DNA from: Volvariella volvacea V23
Lineage: Eukaryota > Basidiomycota > Agaricomycetes > Agaricales > Pluteaceae
Reading direction: 5' to 3'
Length of the DNA stretch: 64,000 nucleotides
Assembly: GCA_000349905.1 (NCBI GenBank)
Contig: KB722766.1
Location: 135,059-199,058, forward strand
Shown here: in pieces, positions 46,070 through 58,788 of the stretch
How the letters are laid out: each line of letters begins with the position of its first letter
Numbering within the stretch: the first letter of the stretch is position 1
Notes under the pieces: generated by a model
Told to the model about the DNA's origin: nothing
The model's database searches: none
What the model saw: the letters and a program-made list of their open reading frames with translations, nothing else
Program-made: the position numbers and the translations under genes

Positions 46070-48938
46070 TTATCTATGTCTCAATTCTCTGGCGAGTCGC
46101 CAGCATAGAATGAACGCTATAGCAGCAGCAATTCCGCCGAGTCTAGATGATAAGTATATAAGAAAGAATAATTATGAGAAGTTCGAGGAGACGAGGAAGG
46201 GAAAATTACCTGAAAATATAAACGATAGCATTCGAATCCGCAGGATTATCCCCTCCTTCGAACGCACGAGCGATAACAACTGGTTGTACATCCTCTTCTG
46301 ATACATCCGTGATATTACTTGGAATGGACGCAGCACCACTTGCGTTGTGTGCGGGTAGAACACTTTTGTTGGGGTCGAGTAAGGCGAACATGATAGATGA
46401 TATCCCTGTGACAAGGAATTGCGGGATGACGATAAAAATGTTATGTATCCCCTAGATAGCAATACAAGTCAGAAGGGCTCGAGATACCAAAGTGTAAACC
46501 AAACCCACCAGTATGATACCAGCTTTACTACTGAGCCCTGAAGGCGGTCTTATGCTCTCCTCGACGTCGTATTCATCCTCGTCTTGCATATTACCTATCC
46601 CCAGCCCAACTCGACTTACATCCGGTCGGCTTATCTGAGCATTTGAATTGCTCATGACCATCAACCTACTCCTTTCATCATCATCTAGATCCACATCTTC
46701 CTCCTCCTGTCGTTCTTTAAACAATGCATTCGAACCTCTGCGTTCTACCATCTCTACGGAATCGTCATCGCTCGCGTCATCGTTCTCGTTATCATCGTCA
46801 TGGGGATGGCCTTCATTACCTGAGTCAGCAGCTAAAAAGCGTTGTTGTTCCGAGTCTGGACTATGTTGTTGAGATCTTCGCCGAGAATGCGAAGTTGGTG
46901 ACATTGGTATGGAGAGTGATGCTCGAGCTGTGCGAGCATCAGATAGTCGAATTGCTCTCGACTCGTCACTAGGTGATGGCTCGGTCAGGATAGCTTCGGC
47001 CAACTATATGCGCGATAAATGTTGAAATAAATATTCCTATGAGAAGGGAAACTAACCAAAGAGAAAGGCGCCCATTGTGTGATGGCCCAGGAGAAGCCTG
47101 TGATAGTCACCATAATTGAAGCACCGGGAACGTTGAAAATAAACCTACGTCCAGGAGCGTGAGCAACAAAACCTGAGCAATGCAACGCGAGTCGACGTAC
47201 CAAGTGGAGAACATGCATAGAGCAAATACAGCGTGGCTGATTGCCCATATTGTCACTAGGTGTATTCGTAAACGTTTGGGGATCCTGCATGATGTGATAT
47301 ATCTCGATATGGACTTTGCGGTTATGCCTCTTAAACTCCAACCACCGTCATCTTGCTTCCATCCGCGGTGAACTGGACTTGCATGACTGTTTATCGGGCT
47401 TCCCGCTGCTTCACTTACAAAGGCTGGTGCGAGTAAGTTAACTAGGAGAGATAAAGTTGACGAAAGGAATAAAGCTTGAGATCCTAGGCGAGTTGCTTCA
47501 GTATTGAGATCAGCTTCGGCTTCTGGTGTAGAGGGTATTGGTGACGCGCGTCGATGAAGGTCGCCGACATAGACGGTTGTGTAGAAAAGCACAGGAAACC
47601 ATCCTATCCATGCACTGTGGAATATAATTTTCAGCTTGGGCCAACCAGTGATCGCGGGCTACGAACAAAAACTGTATGAAACACTGAGAAATGCGTTATG
47701 AGTAACGGTATAGAGCAGGGCACAGCGAAGAACGCACAATTTGTCGGATAACAGGTGGGAGTGTGAGCATGTTGGTCCATATATCGCGAAATTCTTGTTT
47801 GAGAGTTTTCCGATTACGTCCACTTTGTTGCGTGGTCGAGTTATTTCAATATTTCAATGGTCAATGCGAATGCGCTTACTTTCCAGAATCTGCGATCAGG
47901 ACTTTCTCTTTAACCATCATCGCCATTATGGCGTGCCCGGCGAAAAGGAGCAAGCTGACGATAACAGTCAAAACTTGCAACTGATTCTTCCCAAACATTG
48001 GAAATACTTTGGGAAGATCTATGCCACCACTTTGATGTGTTAATGATCAGCTCCAGTCTCTATTGGCTTGAGGCAACCTACACGAAGAATCCTACAACAC
48101 TGCCTACTCCAAGCATACGAGCGGCCCAGGCATTGGCTTGCGCTTGGTCAGAGGTAGGTAACGTGTCCACCAGTAAGGCGCGGTCTACTGCTTGAACTGG
48201 GCGTAGGTGGAGATGAGCTGCTAGTGGAAGCATCTTGAAAGGACTTGATCCACACCTGCATTGATAGAGAAATCAATGAAATATATGGCAAGTACAGCGA
48301 GCCAGATGGTCAATATGTCATTCTAGATGGAAACTGTTAAGGCTCAGTCGAAATGAGGAGAAGGTAAAACAACACTCACTGATGCATTGTCGTAACCCGT
48401 GAAGATAGCAGCAACAGGCCTCGTAAACCCCAGCAGTAACATGGAAATCATGCATAAAAATGTTCCAGCCATCATATACGGTCTTCTCCTTCCCCATCGT
48501 GACGTCGAGTTGTCAGCGAGCACGCCTTGCCGGTACACTTGGTTAGACACGAGTTCACGAATCGCAGAGATGCACAAGTACCAATTAACGGTTGCATTAT
48601 GAGTCCAGATAATGGTCCCGCCACAAACACAATAGCCATCTTCGACTTCGACAGGCCAAGTGACAGGAGATAGGGCGAGGCTGCAAAGGCGCAAGGAACA
48701 TCAATAAGTTATTCAAAACTGCACGCGATGGGGAATGGTTAACCACAAGAAAAGGACTCGTACCGTAGCTCATCTCAACACTCCAAAATATCTGAACACC
48801 CAACAACCCAATAGTTATAATAGGAAAACGGGCCCATCTTGGCCCAAGTACTCGTGACACCCCTTTAAAGCGCAATGCATCTGTTACTTCTGTCGAGTGG
48901 TCGTTGTCCGCAAGCGGCAGGGACGAAAATCCTGTCAT
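46070..48938 (-). CDS. SLC45/GPH-like sugar:H+ symporter (MFS)
   Basis: Many-exon gene. The start at 48938 gives MTGFSSLPLADN, then GPRWARFPIITIGLLGVQIF and WSVEMSY. Next come ADNSTSRWGRRRPYMMAGTF, the helix 2-3 loop motif RWGRRRP of sucrose-transporter-like proteins, and LCMISMLLLGFTRPVAAIF. A middle exon has MLFYTTVYVGDLHRRASPI. A large acidic cytosolic loop (DDDNENDDASDDDSVEMVER) lies before the final helices, and the last exon reads LGGIAAAIAFILCWRLARE ending RHR at 46070. Relatives in plants and fission yeast transport sucrose or maltose with protons; the substrate here is inferred. An alternative start is at 49037. Confidence 0.8.
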
Positions 48939-49763
48939 TTGGAGCTTCGAAAAGGCACGACGAGCCCGGTGCCAGGGCAGTCGTTCGACGAAACCTTTGA
49001 GGTCGAGGGCGGTGAGGAGACGTGTCAGGCTCCACAAACGGACATCATAGGCGTCGCTTGGATTCAGTTGCTTATCTAATCAACACTTAGCGCCCACCCA
49101 ACAACAGCGCAGTATCAACTGTCCTAGTCAGCTCCCCTAGGAGACCGACGGATTGCTGATGCCTCTCGGAAAAAAATGGCCACCTGCCTGAAGAGGTTCA
49201 TCTCTTACTCCATACAAAATGCTATGCTCCAAAAGTGTGAAAAATCGATGCGTTGAGCGTGCCACCCCACTGCAGTGCACAACACTACGACGCCTGAAGC
49301 TATAATATCAATCAAGTCTCCAGTATCGTAGTTACTGCTTCAATTCTACGGTATTACGTAGTGTTCAATTCATAAGGTGGAGGTACAGTGTTTTTGTCAC
49401 CCACTGGCAAGCGATAAAGCAACGACATTGATGTGCTTTAACATAACATCGACTTTGCAGTATTGTCTTTCAAGTAGCCCATGGCTGAGACTGTACCAAT
49501 GGGCCATGAAGCCACAGAGTCCACGACACCTAAGCCCACCACGGCCGAATCAAGGTCATATTGAAGATCTTCAAAAAATATATTCCCAGAAACCGATTCC
49601 AGCAGAAAATATACAAAATCACAGTCCACAAAATGAAGAGAAACCTGAAGTATCCGAGTCCGAGTCCGAGTCCGAGTCCAAGTTCAAGTCCATAGATAGG
49701 CAATAATTATAATGTCCAATCCAATCCAAACCTAGTTTACTCCTTCCGCAACATGAACCTACC
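48939..49763. other. Intergenic region with a hexanucleotide repeat
   Basis: About 825 bp upstream of the transporter and downstream of the giant gene. A short plus-strand frame (49377-49706) contains the hexanucleotide repeat but looks non-coding otherwise. Confidence 0.4.
49654..49691 (+). repeat. Imperfect GAGTCC hexanucleotide repeat
   Basis: Four consecutive GAGTCC units followed by imperfect AAGTTC/AAGTCC units. It is a microsatellite just beyond the stop of the giant gene. Confidence 0.85.
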
Positions 49764-52700
49764 TTATGGCGAGTCATAGTCCATCAACCCCGCCCCTAGA
49801 GCAAACAGTGCTTCCTTTCCAAGTTCATCTAGCCAGTTTTGGGCCACATCACGCCATCCGGGTCCTGGAGACCCTGATTCCGAAGATCCTGGTGAAGATT
49901 CCGATGAATAACCAAACAACGATATTCCATGAATTGCGCCTGGTGTGCTTGACCGTCGCGATACAACTTGTTGAGCCATCATCGTCACGTCCATCTGTGC
50001 TTGACCCTGACGAAACATCCCTTGTAAGACTGGTGCAGAAAAAGAGGAGGATACACCCAACCCTCTCGGTACCTCCATAGTGTTGAACGAAGTCGCGACA
50101 GGAACTGAAGGCGGCGCGCCCAACCCCAGATCCAACGTTCGTCCGTTTGAATTTAGACCCAAACCAGCAGAAAACGCCTCAACACCCTTCAATTGAGCCC
50201 GACGTTTGAGAATCAGTTTTGGTATAATTCCGTGCGCATATATGCACATATGCCTTGATACAACCCCATGAGGATCCACAAGTTTTCGGAAAGACTTTCC
50301 TAGACTTTGACGTCCGTTCTTCCTCTCTCGAAACTCGCTCTTGATAGATTTCCGTTGCACCCTCTTCTTCGCCTTCGTGTCTGCAAACAATGGTGGTGGT
50401 GAAATGCCAAAGATCATGCAGCCTGAAAGGTTGTAGATCAGTCGCGTCGTCATACGATTATATCTGAATCAAAAATTACCTCGCGCTTCACACCCGTTCG
50501 AGTTTTCAGCTGGAACCTCATTCTTGGACTGTAACAATTGCTCTGGAATAAGACCAGCGTTGGTCGACTTCTTCGTTCCTCTTACGCGGGGAATACATAA
50601 CTGCGTATTTGAATTCCGATAAACATCGACACCAATGGCAGAACCTGGGTGTTTAGTACCCCTGGGACATCCCACAGAAGTAGACCCAATTGGCGGTGCG
50701 GGACTACTGGGCTGTTGAGACAACACAGGTGGTGCTAAGAACGAAGGAACTGATGGAACAGGCTGCGCATTGACGAACGCAGAAGATTGAGGATGTGCTG
50801 GAATGGATGGCTGATGCATAAAAAAGGGGGTGGCGGGTCCCCATTTGTTTTCCGTATAGTCCAACATCTCTGCGTCGGACTCGTAGTAGTCAACATCCAT
50901 TTCGGCACGCACAGATGTGCAGTCCATATCCATATCAGAGTCTCGATATCGGTTCCATTGGTTTGAGGCTGGCAGTGTCGATGCAGATGAAGAGGTGAAA
51001 GAGGATGGGAAGAATGACGATTGAACTGGTGGTTGAGCAAATGCAGAATATTGAGGCGTGTACTGAGGGGGAGGGGGTGGCATTCCCATGTGATAGGCAC
51101 ATGAAGGCATTAATTGGGTACAAGGGCGGTGAGCGCGATCAGGCGCAGTGCAGAATGCTGATAATGCTGATGCTGGCGCTTGGGCTGGTGCTGGTTGCTG
51201 GCAAATGACTACATCCATGGGGGTGTCTTGAGATGATTCAACTGGGTGCGACTTCCGGTTTGCAGGGGAAGTATCTTGGCTAGGTATAATAGCGAGGGCA
51301 TTGGGTCCAACCTTAGTTTCTTGGGTGGAGGGCTGTCCAGCCTTAACATCGAATGTGTCCTCTAGGCCTATTTCTTTGATATTGTTTCGACCTGGCGCGA
51401 GAAGGAGATTGAATCAGCAAACAATCATCTCAACGAATCTAGAAGATTAACCGTACCAGATGGCGTTGGAGATCCAAGAGGAGTTCGGGGAGGTGATGGA
51501 GCAAAGCTATCACGAATAGGTGTCGAACAACGGGGAGGTTGACTATATTCGGTTTCAGAGTCGGTATATTCACAGCTGTTGCGTAACCTTGGGCTAGACG
51601 ATGATTTTTTGTTTGACGATTTGGAAGGGGTACTAGCAGCTTTGCAAATTTCATCGTCCGTTTCATCATCCAATATAGGTGTCTTGCTAGATCTTGCTTT
51701 CCAGAGATGGGGAGGTGGTGTTGTTGTAGGCGTAGTTGATCCTGTGGGCTTAGTGTTCTGACAAATACGGTCTTTCCTTGACGATGTGCGAGTATAGGAT
51801 GGGGGAGTAGTAGTAGGGGTAGTAGATTCTGTGTTTCTAGTCTTTTTGGGTGTAGAATAGTTTCGTCTCGACTGCTGACGAGCTGCTAGTGGGGTTGATG
51901 TAACAAATTCGGAGTCTTTTCGAGAGTTTCTTGATTGAAGACGTTGCAAAACCTAGCGGACAGTCAGATTCAGCTTACGTCTTCTCCCTTTGCACGTACT
52001 TTCTGGGAGTTATCTCTAGGAGGGCATGGCGTAACCGGGCTAAGTCCGGAACGTCCCTGTTGGCGCAACGTCAAGATACGGACGACCAGTGAAAGTAAGG
52101 ACCTACCATCGAATTACCTTCTGTTTCGGGGTCTGAACTTTCATCCTAAAACAAGGATTTCAATTCGCCCCATATGATATGGCCAACGAAACAACTTACC
52201 TCAGGGATAGCAAATGTAACTCTTCGCCCATTCTTCCTTCTAACCATCTCCTCAACGCCCATACACGTAAACAAGTCGCATAACCCCGACTCTATCGACT
52301 CTTCATCTCCATAGCACAATCCACTAACATCAGTATAATCACGAGTATTATACTCACCATATACATCCCCACTAATACCATCATCCAACGTACTGATAGA
52401 GTCTGTGCTTGATCTCTCCCCTTCAGAATCATCGATGATATCTTCTGGAAGTTCGAGTCTTCTAATATCTTGGTCTTCCATATCACCGACGCTTGGACTT
52501 CCATGCTTGTGGATGCTATCTCGATAACCCCATTTCCTTCGGTCAAACAATCTAAGCTTGCTTTCGATCGCGTTGAGTTGCTTGTTTTCATACGCTTTTG
52601 CCGCTAGGTCCTTGTAGGGTGCTTCGATAGGAGTAACAGATGCCAAAGCAATAGGTTCGGGGAAGGTTTGGACAGTCCAAGTCTTCGGTGACGCCTCTAT

Positions 52701-55700
52701 ATTCGCTTTGATGATCTTCCTTTTTGGTTTGACCTTGACATATAACGATATTCCAACATCGTCTTCGTCGCTTGATGAGGGACCATCGATTCGAGCAGTC
52801 GAGTCGTTTAATATCATCAAAGGGTTCATTCCATGCTTGCCTCTAAACAAGTTCTTTCCATTTTCTGGAACTAACGCCGAACTTCCCTTTGATGTTTCAC
52901 CATACGATGCTACAAGCGTAGATGTTGAAGCCGTCCTCGTAGACAAGGTTGCGAATATATGCGCATCGACTGATTCCGTGGGGTTTGCTTTTTTGCTCTT
53001 CGACGTCGACAAGAAAGGATTGTCCCTTGACTTTTTCATCGAATTATCGCCTGAGAACGAGTTCGCTTGGGCTTCATCTGGTGCTTGCTCCGTCTTCTTT
53101 CCTTTGTCGCCTTTCGTCTTCTTTTTCTTCTTCTTCTTGTTCTTGCTCTTCTTTGTTTTCTTCGCTGATTCTTGACCATCGGTATCTCCATCGCCGTCGC
53201 CAGTCGTCTTGATCTCCAGGTTGATACTAGTACTCGTATCGACATCGACACCGTAGTCGCGACTTGCATTCGTGCTTGAGCAAAGATCTTCAAAAGTAAG
53301 AGGTGCGAAATTACTACTTGCGTTTCCTATGTCGAACGAGATATCTTCGCCCACTGCTGACAATTGGTCTTCAATACTCAAAAACGACGCAACTCCTTCA
53401 CTCTTCGGTGACGCCGTATCGATGTTCTCAAAGCCCCAAAATGACGCCATTCCTTCGTTTGCTCTTGGGCATGTTTCTTCGTTTTTGAATCCTAATTCGA
53501 ATGCCGATCGTCCACTCAGCTCGATCCATTCAATATCTTGGTCCTCGTCATTGTTCGCAACACCTTCGCTTCCATGTCCTGAATCCAGTACACTTCGCTC
53601 GTTTTCGTCCACAGTCAACTCTAGGTCTTCAAGTCTTAGAGTCGTATCCAATACAATTCGTTCTTCCATTCTTGATGCATTTTCCTCTTGTCCGAGTCCC
53701 AAATCCAATGCAGATCGATCGTTTGTTTCTGATACCAAATCTTCTGATGCGAGTCCTAAATCCATTTCAATAGTTTGTTCTGATAGTTGATGAGGATCCT
53801 CTAGGCTGTGTTCATGTTCACGTTCTTGATCTTGTGCTGAAATTTGTTCTTCGGGTATATCCACTTGGGGTTGGGTATCTGCTAAATCACCTTCATCCTC
53901 AAGCTCATCTTTACTATCGTCATCTAGGTAGAAAAACGGCATGAGCATTTACCCAAGTAGAAGGACGATATGTGAGCATACCTTTTTTGACACTTAGTGC
54001 CAGCATGATTTCTAGATCTTCGACTAATGTGATATCTGCAGTTCGGTCTTCCTGTCTGTCGCCTTCTTGCTCATCTACTTGGTCCTGCTCCTGACTCCTG
54101 CCTTCCTCGCGCACCATTCTTCTAGCAAACCAACTACCAAACATACCAAACCTCGATATGATAGAGGGCGTCCCCTCATTCACTCGAGCTGGCTCCACCG
54201 AATCTGTCTCTACCGACCCACCTCTCTCAGTCATCGCAAAGTATACGGTCGTTTCCCCTTCAAATAACTTCTCCGCATCGTCCTTAAAATCCAACTTCGG
54301 GCTTCCCTTATATTCCCCATTTAGCACATCCAGCATCGTCTGGTACTCGTCCGAACATCCAAAGTCGTAGTTCCAATCCCGTTTCTCTTCTTGTTTAACT
54401 TGACTAGGGTCTTCAGCGCTAGCATGACTCAACACCCAATCCTTGACGATCTGCTTCGCTGACTCCTTCGCTGTTGCAATACCTCTCCTTACTCTCTCAA
54501 CTCCCCAGATCAACGCTGTCCGCAGCGACACCACGACCGCGCACACGAAGTTGTACCCAGTCTTGACTGCATCCTTTACAACCTCCATCGCCTTCTTGGT
54601 CCCCCATTGCAAAACTCGTCTGAGCTCAAGAGCGAGTTTGATGGTGCAGGTTACGAGATAGACTCCTGGTCGTGTGACGCAAGTGTTTATCCCTACGATG
54701 GCCAGTCGTAGGGCAAACATTACACCACGCTCGATGACTATAATGATGAGCTTGGCGCAAGCGACCAGGAGCTTAAGGCACTCGAACAATGCAATAAAGG
54801 GACGTTTAAAGACGACGTCGATTGTGCAGAATGTGAGGGTGCGTGTAGCGAAGAGGAGGGTGTTGATGATGTCGATGGTGCACGTTCGAACAGAGTGGGA
54901 GAGCTGTAAACCACCGTCGATCACAGCTTCTAGGGTGGAAGCTGACCATGCGGCGATCCTTGAAACATTATTGATCAAGCAAGTCGATATCGCCTTGAAG
55001 AGGAGATCCGTTTGGGCAAACTCAACGTCGTTGCCGGGGGTCTGAGGATCATCTGACCCAGCAAGGTTCATCGCTGAGGCATCACCTGCAAAATTGACAA
55101 CAGCGAGATCGTCAGTTCTTCTCTTATCTCGGGCGTAGTACAAATACTTACCTTCATCCAAGGCGGGGATATCTTGCCCAGGAATATAAAAGGCGTTTTT
55201 CACATCTTCGTCGTCTTCGTCTTGCTTAACCTCTTGTTCTTGTTCATGTTCATGCCCTTGATCCCCGCCTTGTACAATCACCCTCGATTCTTCATCCCCA
55301 TTCGCTTCTTCATCACCCCAAAGCACTTCCACTAAAATTCCAACAATATCAAGCACAACGCAAAGGGCGATGACGACACATGCCATCACAAACCAAGCAA
55401 AGACAATAATCATCCACGTCATATATGGAAGATTAAAGACTGCATAAGAGAGACCGCGAAGCATAAGGGCGAGCAAGGTGGTGTCAGTCGACATGGGCGA
55501 TGTTGTTGAAGATGAGAACGAGGGAGAGGTTGAGAGTAAAGGCGACGCTGAGGCTGAGGTCGGGGTTGAGGCTAAGGGCGAGGTTGAGGGCGAGGTAATA
55601 TCTGCGAGGGTGCACAAGGATGATGGTGGGAGGGGAGAAACTTGGACGACATTCGATCGGTGGGTCGAGTCCGAATTTATACCAGAGGGGATGACAGGAT

Positions 55701-58134
55701 TAGAATATCCTGTACAGTCCTCTTCCTCGATCGAACCTAATTTCTCTGTCTCTGCATTGCGGGCCGAGAACGATTTATTCTCGCCAGAGTGGGCCTTATG
55801 ACCATCGTCCTGTGCAGCTTGAATAACTTTTTCGCCTTTTGAAGTTTCCTGTCCTGTGCCAATGACGAGTTCGCCAAAGTCTTCTGTGTTGTTCATAATA
55901 ACACTAGCCGTTTCCCCATCGCCGATATTCTCACCTGTTAGAGCAATAAGCATGAGTGGCAAACACAGGAGTATAAAGGCGTACCGTTTTTTCGACACTC
56001 AGAGGCAGAATCTTCCAAAATATCGCCTTGAGCGTTCTCCTCTTCCTCGATTGGGTCTGTCTCGTCACGCCAACTAGCAATAATTACACAGCCTTGATAG
56101 ATCAACCCTTTCAAATCAAAATATCAGCCATGCTCTCTTCAACAGCAAGCGACTTATCCTACCTTCATCCTGAGCACCATCTAGATTAGTGGAACCAACA
56201 AAGACGATAGCACGTCCTTGAGCATCATCATTCTCATCTTCTTCCCCGCTCGAACTTTCATCATCGGAGGTATAACCAGAGTTGTTCCAATCGCATTCAT
56301 CATCTGCATCCTCGGCTCGTTCATCCTTCAAGTCGTCTCCCTTGTCGCTATCGAAATTGTGCTTGCTTTCATATCCACCTTGATAATCGTATTCGCTTCC
56401 GTCTCTATCTCTATCTTCATCTTCATCGTCCACCAAATACTCCCATGCAGAAACATCAAGCTCACGATCTCCAGTTGCACCGACGCGGTCTTTACAGCTC
56501 GCCGAATTGGATAGATTCTCCGTATTCAAACACGACAGATTGTTCAAATACTCGACCTCAGAATCTGCGGAGGGAAACCGTCAAGACCAGCAAATCAACT
56601 ACGGAGGCGCAACACGTACCTCGGAAATGAACCAAGCTTTCATCATCCGAATCTCGTGCGCGGTCTACTTCCATCAGTTCGTCATAGGCCTCCTCTCGTT
56701 CTTCGACTTCTTCGTGGCTATGAGAATAACCTTTATCGCTAGATTCTTCACCATCAACGTCCATCGCATTGTTCTCCCACTGGCACTGATCGGTCCCAAC
56801 TTCCACACCCACGCCCACATCCATGGTCGTGACCACAGGCACATAGGCATCCACATCCATCAACTCATCCTCGTTATACTCATGGGTGTAGCTCCAATTC
56901 GAGTCACGGTTGACTTCGACTTGTTCTTCCTGTTCATTCTCATCGTTCAAGTCCAAGGTCGACCAGAAATTGAAACCGGGAGCGAGACGGAGGGGTTCTT
57001 CCTCCTCTTCTTGACGAGCCGGGCAACTTGCTGAAGGTTGAGGAAAGGTCTGCTTGTTGGAGGGAGCTTGAGTCTTGGAGCTTGGAATCTTGGGAGGCCA
57101 AGTACAGACGTCCGGCTCAGAGTTCGAATCTGGCAAGTCGAAGGGGTTGAAGACAAAGGGGGGTTCTGAGGTTTGGGCTAAAGGCGTGTCGTCAGCTCTA
57201 CAGCGAATATCATCATCCCAAAATATGAATTCTTACCAGTTGGTTGCTGACTGTCACCGTAAAAGTAGTCCGCGTTGTGCCCGCCTTGACCAAAACCTTG
57301 AGCCTGAGCTTGAGTTCGACCATGCTCATGACTAGGACCCCAGGTATTTCCATATGTAGACTTAGAAGCGTTCCCATAGGCATTTGCTGAAGCATTGACA
57401 TAACTGTAGAAGTTGCTCGCATTCCGATAAGCATTTCCAGAGCCACTCGCATTTTCATAGACATTTCCGTAGTTGCCATACTGAGCGGTGTTGCCAAAGT
57501 TGCCGCCAAAGCCGTGTCCAGTGTTCGCGTCGTAGGAGCTACCAGTGTTCAGATCAAAGTCGGGGTTGAAGCATGTCGGTCTGAAGGGATTGCCTGAGGT
57601 ATTGTACGTGTTTCTGTTGTTGGAGTTGTCGAAGGGTGTGTTGAGGTTGCCGCTGAAGGGGTTGGCGAAGGGTCCACCAGGGACATGGGCGTTGCCAGCG
57701 TAGGAGGTGCTGGAGTTGTACCTATATCCGCTCGAGTAGTTGTAGCCTTGATTGTAACCGTAGGTGCTGGCGTCGCAATAACCATTGCCAGAGTTACCGC
57801 CTAAGCCATTTCCGTTGCCGAAGCCATTACCGTCATTGAAATCGCCAGAGGGACCTTGGGCGTTGTTGTCGTCTTGATGTTCATCAAAGCGAGAACGAGG
57901 AGCATCGTCTGGGCAGTCGGGGGTGATGAACTGAACTCGAAGACAATCTTCGAAGAAATCGACGCGAGTTGTGTGATCCTGACCGGCGAAGAGGTTCATC
58001 CCATATATACAAAATTGCTTGACACTTTCAATGGTAGTGCGATCAAAGTAGGTGGGATCAATGGCGTACAAGCCAAGAGCAAGGATATAGTATATAAGCT
58101 GAGAGTAGGTAAAGGCGATAGTGCGAAGAGGCAT
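49764..58134 (-). CDS. Giant (about 2,579-residue) unknown protein, acidic, with a central membrane-like region
   Basis: I join twelve exons: 58134-57237, 57177-56620, 56564-56163, 56092-55985, 55934-55152, 55085-53982, 53923-52200, 52145-52107, 52056-52000, 51952-51457, 51391-50480, 50422-49764. All eleven introns have GT...AG ends, the phases agree, and the sum is 7,740 nt. Residues 1-300: hydrophobic segment LIYYILALGLYAI, then Asn/Gly/Tyr-rich sequence with four NAS sequons. 300-655: acidic, with DELMDVDAYV and VDDEDEDRDRDGSEYD. About 820-860: MIIVFAWFVMACVVIALCVV, probably one or two helices. About 940-1140: amphipathic helices such as LKLLVACAKLIIIVIERGV. 1285-1859: acidic with a Lys run (KSKNKKKKKKKTKGDKGKK). 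1890 to the end: Ser/Thr/Pro/Gln-rich. I recognise no domain. Two or more adjacent genes cannot be excluded without RNA. Confidence 0.65.
55086..55151 (-). other. 66-nt in-frame intron of the giant gene
   Basis: Starts GTAAGTATTT and ends TTTTGCAG, with a CTGAC branch-like element. Its length is a multiple of three and it has no stop, so retention would add 22 residues without breaking the frame. Confidence 0.6.
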
Positions 58135-58788
58135 TGTCGGTGTGGTTGTTGGGTTGGATTGCTGAAAAGTTGCTGTTCGATGTGGTTGGAGCGAGAGAGG
58201 TTTGCGGCGGGATGAGATGAGCTTGAGAGGTTTATATAGCCCCAGAGAGGCTGGCAGACAGACTGTCACGCCCGGCGGCTGATCGCCCCAAAATTTGGTC
58301 GAAACTGGAGGCTGGCAGTCAGCCCCCAACGTCACTGCAAGTACGCGTCATATCCAGCCCAAAAATAGAGGCTGGGGGAGAACACGAGCCGGTTCAGTGC
58401 TCACGCGCTGACGATGCGCGACGCGTAGGCGAGCCTTCTAGGGCGCCAATATTTGCGCGTAGACCCTATTGCATGTCAGGAGTTGGAGGTGCAAATACTG
58501 CTTACTAGGTTCATTGTGCGCCACGATCAGTGGTGCCCTGCCGCAGCGGGCGCGTAGAGGGTGGAGGACATGTGTTAACGGGGTGATGTCACTGAGGGCA
58601 AACAGAGCCAAATACTAGTTCGTTGATCTGTGGGCGTTGTATTCAAGGCTGCTGCAACTCCATCGCCATGATTTCTGTGTACTGCTGCTAGCCCACTGAT
58701 ATGCCGAACGAACTCGCTGAGCACAAGAGAAAGCCCACACGACGCTGACGAATCCCATTTGTGTCCATAACTTACTTCCTCGCCATCT
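58135..58788. promoter_or_regulatory. Divergent promoter region of two large disordered-protein genes
   Basis: 654 bp between the start of the giant gene (minus) and the 973-residue gene (plus). A TATATAAA on the minus strand at 58231-58238 lies about 97 bp upstream of the giant gene's ATG, a convincing TATA position. No TATA box was seen for the plus gene. Confidence 0.6.
58231..58238 (-). promoter_or_regulatory. TATA box of the giant gene
   Basis: TATATAAA on the minus strand, about 97 bp before the proposed start codon at 58134. It supports MPLRTIAF as the N-terminus rather than the longer open frame, which would start at 58335, upstream of the box. Confidence 0.6.

Noticed and set aside
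49377..49706. 109-codon frame containing Ser-Glu repeats
   Set aside because: The repeats come from a GAGTCC microsatellite; the rest lacks protein-like features or a promoter.
52708..53790. Plus-strand frames of 155-172 codons rich in Phe and Ser
   Set aside because: They lie opposite exon 7 of the giant gene, whose sense frame is longer and joins neighbours in phase.
56218..57034. Plus-strand hydrophobic frames
   Set aside because: Antisense of acidic exons 2 and 3 of the giant gene; same artefact as above.
58135..58335. Longer N-terminus for the giant protein starting at 58335
   Set aside because: It would place the TATA box inside the coding region, and the extra residues do not resemble a protein start; MPLRTIAF at 58134 is preferred.
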